A DNA stretch of 17,194 bases from CAIXYX01 sp043806415. GTDB lineage: Archaea; Micrarchaeota; Micrarchaeia; Anstonellales; Anstonellaceae. The position numbers were made by a program, and so were the translations under genes. Below, piece by piece: positions 14,058-17,194 of this stretch; positions within the stretch are counted from its first letter, which is position 1; each line of letters begins with the position of its first letter. Under the pieces are notes generated by a model that saw nothing but the letters and a program-made list of their open reading frames with translations, had not been told where the DNA came from and did not search any database. The stretch is from assembly GCA_043806415.1 (NCBI GenBank), contig JAZDHB010000034.1, positions 1 through 17,194 of the forward strand, given 5' to 3'.

Positions 14058-16865
14058 CTAAGAGTACTGCAGGGCCTTGATGAACTCGTCCGCAGCCTGC
14101 ATGGTGTCGGAAGCGGTGTTGCCCGCCACGACAATCTTGGAGCCGAACGCCTTCACGACCACGGAGGTGGTCTGGAAGTCGATAGCGGCATCCTGCAGGA
14201 TGTCCTTGGTCACCGTGTTCACGGCCGGACCTCCGACCGAGACCACCACACCGCCCACGCTGGCCGCATCCGTGTCGGAGACGACCATGTTGTCGGTGAG
14301 AGTGTAGGGCTGTACGGCGTCCACGGAAGCGACGTTGTCAGGCATTATCTTGCCAACGAGCGCATCCTGGTTCACCGTGCATGCAGGCGCTGCACCGGTT
14401 GTGCCGGCAGTACAAGATCCCACGGTCTGGGTGATGGACTTCACAGTCAGCTTGGCGCCGTCCGGCAAAGTCTTCATGTCACCCTCCTTGGCGATCCAGT
14501 CGGATCCAGTGGTAACGGTTCCGTTGGAGCCGATCGGCGCGAAGGTGAAGGTCGGCTGGGCGATCTTCTTGGCCACCTTCAGGCTGTAGTCGGTCGTGCC
14601 GACGGACAGGATCTTCGAGCCGCGTTCCGTGACCACGGTGGGTTCGTAGGCGTTCGTCACACCGTTGGTGTCACGAATTCCGTGGTAGTACGCGTTCGAG
14701 GTCGTCGAGTCCGAGGCCTTGAACCTCCAGGTGTCGGTTCCGTTCAGGAACGGAATCCTCACGACGTCCGGGGTGTGCGAGACCGTGTCGTTCTTGCCTG
14801 CGTCCTCCTGGTACACGATGGAGCCGATGGCACCAGACATGGAAGCGTTCGATGCGGATATGTTCGAGAAATAGAACATACCGTACGCGCCCGAGTCCGC
14901 GCCCGCGGTCTCAAAGAGCACCGAGTTGGACGTGCCGAGGGCAATGGACGCGCCATTGAGGGAGGCGTTCGCCGCCGTCAAGCCCACTGTGGCGTTGACG
15001 TAGCAGGTGTAGCCCGAGGGTTTGTAGAAGATCTGGGGCGTGTAGACGTTCGAATTCCCGAACGCCGAAGCGGCCGCCTGGCTTCCGTTGAGGTTGACCG
15101 TCTGGTTGACGCCGTCACTGGAGCTGTTGAGCTGGCCGCCGATCGGGTCGAACAGGAAGTTGTCCAGGCGGTAGTTGCCCAGCAGGTTCGAGCTCGAGCC
15201 GCCGAAGTAGTTCCCGTCCGTCTTGAACTGGATCATCTTCGCGGTGTAGGTCAGCTTGTTGGCCGTGTCCGAGCAGTCCGACAGCGAGGTGCCGTTGGAC
15301 ACCGGGTAGTCGGTCGACGTGAGCGCGGTGATGGTCACCGGCACGTAGTCCGCGTCCGTGAGGTCCAGGCCGTTGTAGGTCAGGCGGAAGGCGCTTCCCG
15401 ACTTGGGGAAGTCGTAGCTGTCCCCGGCCACATACTTCGTTCCGACGAAGGAGTCCTCGTCGTAGATGGTGATCTCGCGCAGGGAGTCCGGAACACCCGA
15501 GGACGTTGTGCCCGAGTAGTCGCGGTTCTTCCACAAGAGAGATACCTTGAAGTTGTAGTTGGGGTCTCCCGAGGAGACGAGGTTGTAGTGGTTGCCGTCC
15601 GAGAGGGTGATTTCGTCGGTGTAGATCGCCATCTCCGCCCATTTGGCGTTGAGGGTGAAACCAGGCGCAGTCCGGTACACGTGGATCTTGATGGTCTGTC
15701 CCGTGGAGGATTGCGTGTAGGTGTAGGTCTCACCGGGGTTCACTTGGACCTGGCCGATGACCGCGTCGTTGGCGTCCAACACATCCAGGATGGCCGGGTG
15801 GGTGTTGCCCGATCCGACGGCCACTGAAATGTCGGCGAGGCGGAGCTTGAATGTGCCGCCGTCGATGACACCGCCGACGTTGACGATGTCATACTTGGCC
15901 TCCTTGGCCAGCTTGACCGTGCCTCCGTTGTAGGCCGTGGTCGAGCTGTTGAGGACCGCGGCGCTCGAAGGCAGGGACATCGAGGAGATGACCCACTGGG
16001 ATCCCATGAAGGGGATGGTCACGCGGTGGTTGTCGGTGCGGTACTGGCTCGAGGTGTCCGCAGAGCACCATTGCCAGTCTCCGTTCGCCGAGGTCTGGTT
16101 GACCTGCGTGCAGAACGGGACACCGTAGTCGTTGCCCAGGAAGCGGAGGTTGTACGCCACCACGGCGGGTTTGGCGACCACCTGCTTGTAGGCGGAGCCG
16201 GAGTCATAGAGGACACCGTCGGCGCTTGAACCCACCCAGAAGCCCTGTTCGGCCGTGTAGGAGAAGTCCGAGCCCGCTTGCGGGTCCACGACCGGCGTGT
16301 TCGCGAAGCCGCTGTATTGGTCCCCACCGACGCGGAAGAGGTTCGTGGCCTTGTTGTTGGACACGGTGTTGGTCGCGCGCAGCGGCGAGAGGATGGTGCT
16401 CACGTCGTTGGTGGTCAGACCGGTCGTGTAGTTGTCCTCGGAGCGCGTGTTGATGCGGTTGCCCAAGGTCTTGTCGATCGTGTCGGTGATCAACGTCTTG
16501 AACTGGTAGGCATTGCCCAGGACTCCCGGAAGCTCGATGGTGATGGTCACCTTCTTGTCCGAGATTTCACAGGTGCCGGCGCCCGCGATCGTCCCGTTGG
16601 TCGCGCAGGTGGCTTGACCGGAGACTTGGGCGGTGAGCGTCGAGCTCTTGTACGCGTGGTTCGCAAGAACCGCTGCAATGTTGGCCGCTGCCACACCGTC
16701 AGATGCCGCGGCGCTGGAGCCGACCACGATCTTCGCGGTGGGCTGACCATTCGGGTTAACGAGCTGTACGTTCTCGTACATCACGCTAGCCGCGATCGCC
16801 GAGGAACTGAGCACGAGGGCGCCTGCCGCCAATGCCGCAATTCTCGATGCGTTAACTCCTTTCAT
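14058..16865 (-). CDS. S-layer glycoprotein, methanococcal S-layer family
   Basis: 935 residues with a Sec signal peptide (RIAALAAGALVLSSSAIA, cleavage near residue 25). The mature start region carries AKIVVGSSAAASDGVAAANI (about 44-63), matching the S-layer N domain of Methanococcus-type proteins. The C terminus has VVSVGGPAVNTVTKDIL (about 874-890) and IVVAGNTASDTMQAADEFI, the S-layer C domain. Roughly fifteen N-glycosylation sequons, high Ser/Thr/Asn content and few cysteines, several in near pairs (CATNGTIAGAGTC, CTQVNQ...WQWC, CTAGTTGAAPAC), fit a glycosylated lattice protein stabilised by disulfides. There is no C-terminal membrane helix, so anchoring must be by the S-layer domains or partners. 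ATG 16865 is set by a strong GAGGTG at -5. The gene has its own AT-rich promoter, long leader and strong terminator, as expected for a very abundant product. Confidence 0.92.
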   Translation of the reverse strand: MKGVNASRIAALAAGALVLSSSAIAASVMYENVQLVNPNGQPTAKIVVGSSAAASDGVAAANIAAVLANHAYKSSTLTAQVSGQATCATNGTIAGAGTCEISDKKVTITIELPGVLGNAYQFKTLITDTIDKTLGNRINTRSEDNYTTGLTTNDVSTILSPLRATNTVSNNKATNLFRVGGDQYSGFANTPVVDPQAGSDFSYTAEQGFWVGSSADGVLYDSGSAYKQVVAKPAVVAYNLRFLGNDYGVPFCTQVNQTSANGDWQWCSADTSSQYRTDNHRVTIPFMGSQWVISSMSLPSSAAVLNSSTTAYNGGTVKLAKEAKYDIVNVGGVIDGGTFKLRLADISVAVGSGNTHPAILDVLDANDAVIGQVQVNPGETYTYTQSSTGQTIKIHVYRTAPGFTLNAKWAEMAIYTDEITLSDGNHYNLVSSGDPNYNFKVSLLWKNRDYSGTTSSGVPDSLREITIYDEDSFVGTKYVAGDSYDFPKSGSAFRLTYNGLDLTDADYVPVTITALTSTDYPVSNGTSLSDCSDTANKLTYTAKMIQFKTDGNYFGGSSSNLLGNYRLDNFLFDPIGGQLNSSSDGVNQTVNLNGSQAAASAFGNSNVYTPQIFYKPSGYTCYVNATVGLTAANASLNGASIALGTSNSVLFETAGADSGAYGMFYFSNISASNASMSGAIGSIVYQEDAGKNDTVSHTPDVVRIPFLNGTDTWRFKASDSTTSNAYYHGIRDTNGVTNAYEPTVVTERGSKILSVGTTDYSLKVAKKIAQPTFTFAPIGSNGTVTTGSDWIAKEGDMKTLPDGAKLTVKSITQTVGSCTAGTTGAAPACTVNQDALVGKIMPDNVASVDAVQPYTLTDNMVVSDTDAASVGGVVVSVGGPAVNTVTKDILQDAAIDFQTTSVVVKAFGSKIVVAGNTASDTMQAADEFIKALQYS

Positions 16866-16870
16866 CTTTT

Positions 16871-16876
16871 CACCTC
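16871..16876 (-). promoter_or_regulatory. Strong Shine-Dalgarno of the S-layer gene
   Basis: GAGGTG on the minus strand, 5 nt before ATG 16865, lies at the end of an A-rich and probably unstructured leader. It is the strongest ribosome site seen in the window. Confidence 0.85.
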
Positions 16877-16963
16877 AGATTTTTTTGGGTGTTTTCTTTT
16901 CGTTGCATTCTTTTCCTTTTCTTGTTTGTTGTCGCCTGTTTGTTTTACGAGGCAAATTCCGAA

Positions 16964-17041
16964 CAAAGATTATCGGCGACAATCTTTGGCCTCGATTTTC
17001 TTCTTACCGTCGTAGCCCTCGAAGCCCCGTGTAAGGGGCTT
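16964..17041 (-). promoter_or_regulatory. Two hairpins in the S-layer mRNA leader
   Basis: CAAAGATT (16964-16971) pairs with AATCTTTG (16981-16988) across a 9-nt loop, and AAGCCCC (17022-17028) pairs with GGGGCTT (17035-17041) across 6 nt. With transcription starting near 17055, the second hairpin lies at about +14 to +33. Leader hairpins can stabilise abundant messages. On the opposite strand the GC-rich hairpin followed by T5 would resemble a terminator for anything reading rightwards. Confidence 0.5.
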
Positions 17042-17077
17042 TTTCATCGGCATACGGGAAGAAAGAAATTCACAAGG

Positions 17078-17120
17078 TATTTAAATGTTTAGAAATTATA
17101 TAAACAAATGTTTATATAAA
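17078..17120 (-). promoter_or_regulatory. Stacked TATA-like elements upstream of the S-layer gene
   Basis: Three TATA-like elements are spaced closely: TATTTAAA (17078-17085), TTATATAAAC (17096-17105) and TTTATATAAA (17111-17120). AAATGTTTA is repeated at 17084-17092 and 17107-17115. The nearest element predicts a start near 17055 and a leader of about 190 nt. Which one is used cannot be told from sequence. Confidence 0.6.
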
Positions 17121-17130
17121 AAACATTTAA

Positions 17131-17171
17131 TTGCGTTGATTGCCGATTAAATTCTTGGACAATCAACGCAA
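17131..17171. repeat. 12-bp perfect inverted repeat upstream of the S-layer promoter
   Basis: TTGCGTTGATTG (17131-17142) and its exact complement CAATCAACGCAA (17160-17171) are separated by 17 AT-rich bases. They lie just upstream of the TATA cluster. This could be an operator or activator site, or a hairpin ending a transcript that enters from the right edge. The last bases, 17172-17194, show nothing recognisable. Confidence 0.6.
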
Positions 17172-17194
17172 AACCGTGTGAATTCCTGGATGCT

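Noticed and set aside
12117..15827. Long plus-strand frames opposite the surface-protein and S-layer genes
   Set aside because: They lack promoters, ribosome sites and recognisable domains, while the minus strand has signal peptides, S-layer domains and matching promoters and terminators.
1..17194. CRISPR array, rRNA genes, insertion sequences
   Set aside because: No regularly spaced repeats, rRNA signatures or transposase-like proteins were seen on either strand. The only mobile element supported is the intein.

Overview
The window looks archaeal. It encodes an archaeal-type class I release factor (aRF1), a methanococcal-type S-layer glycoprotein with a strong Shine-Dalgarno site, and AT-rich TATA promoters standing out against GC-rich coding DNA. 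The lineage cannot be fixed from the sequence. A DPANN-like or early-branching euryarchaeal genome is a guess only.

Layout. (1) 1-7111, minus strand: a tightly packed operon hyfB > hyfC-hyfE fusion > hyfF > hyfG > hyfI (the last runs off the left edge). It encodes a complex I/hydrogenase-4-like membrane complex. The large subunit lacks all four [NiFe]-binding cysteines, and the small subunit lacks the CxxC pair of the proximal [4Fe-4S] cluster. This matches the description of energy-converting hydrogenase-related (Ehr) complexes rather than a hydrogenase. (2) 7112-7371: a divergent control region with back-to-back TATA boxes and a 21-bp-phased direct repeat. (3) 7372-10158, plus: aRF1 interrupted immediately after its catalytic GGQ motif by a 512-residue intein, which carries a LAGLIDADG endonuclease and an apparent XRE-type helix-turn-helix. 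(4) 10203-10986: a hicBA toxin-antitoxin pair on the minus strand, a very compact three-way-junction palindrome, and a second copy of the 3' end of hicA. (5) 10987-13808, minus: two membrane-anchored surface proteins whose C-terminal ectodomains appear paralogous, separated by a 49-bp tandem duplication. (6) 13809-17194: the S-layer gene (minus), with a hairpin plus poly-U terminator, a structured leader of about 190 nt, stacked TATA boxes and a 12-bp inverted repeat upstream.

How the parts relate. The Hyf/Ehr proteins would form an ion-translocating membrane module (HyfB, HyfF, and the HyfC and HyfE halves) with a peripheral HyfG/HyfI arm of unknown redox chemistry. The S-layer protein and the two anchored ectodomain proteins form a cell-envelope block. 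The intein and hicBA are the selfish or accessory elements. The standout features are the metal-ligand-free hydrogenase-like complex, the intein at the GGQ site, and the unexplained RNA-like fold near hicB.
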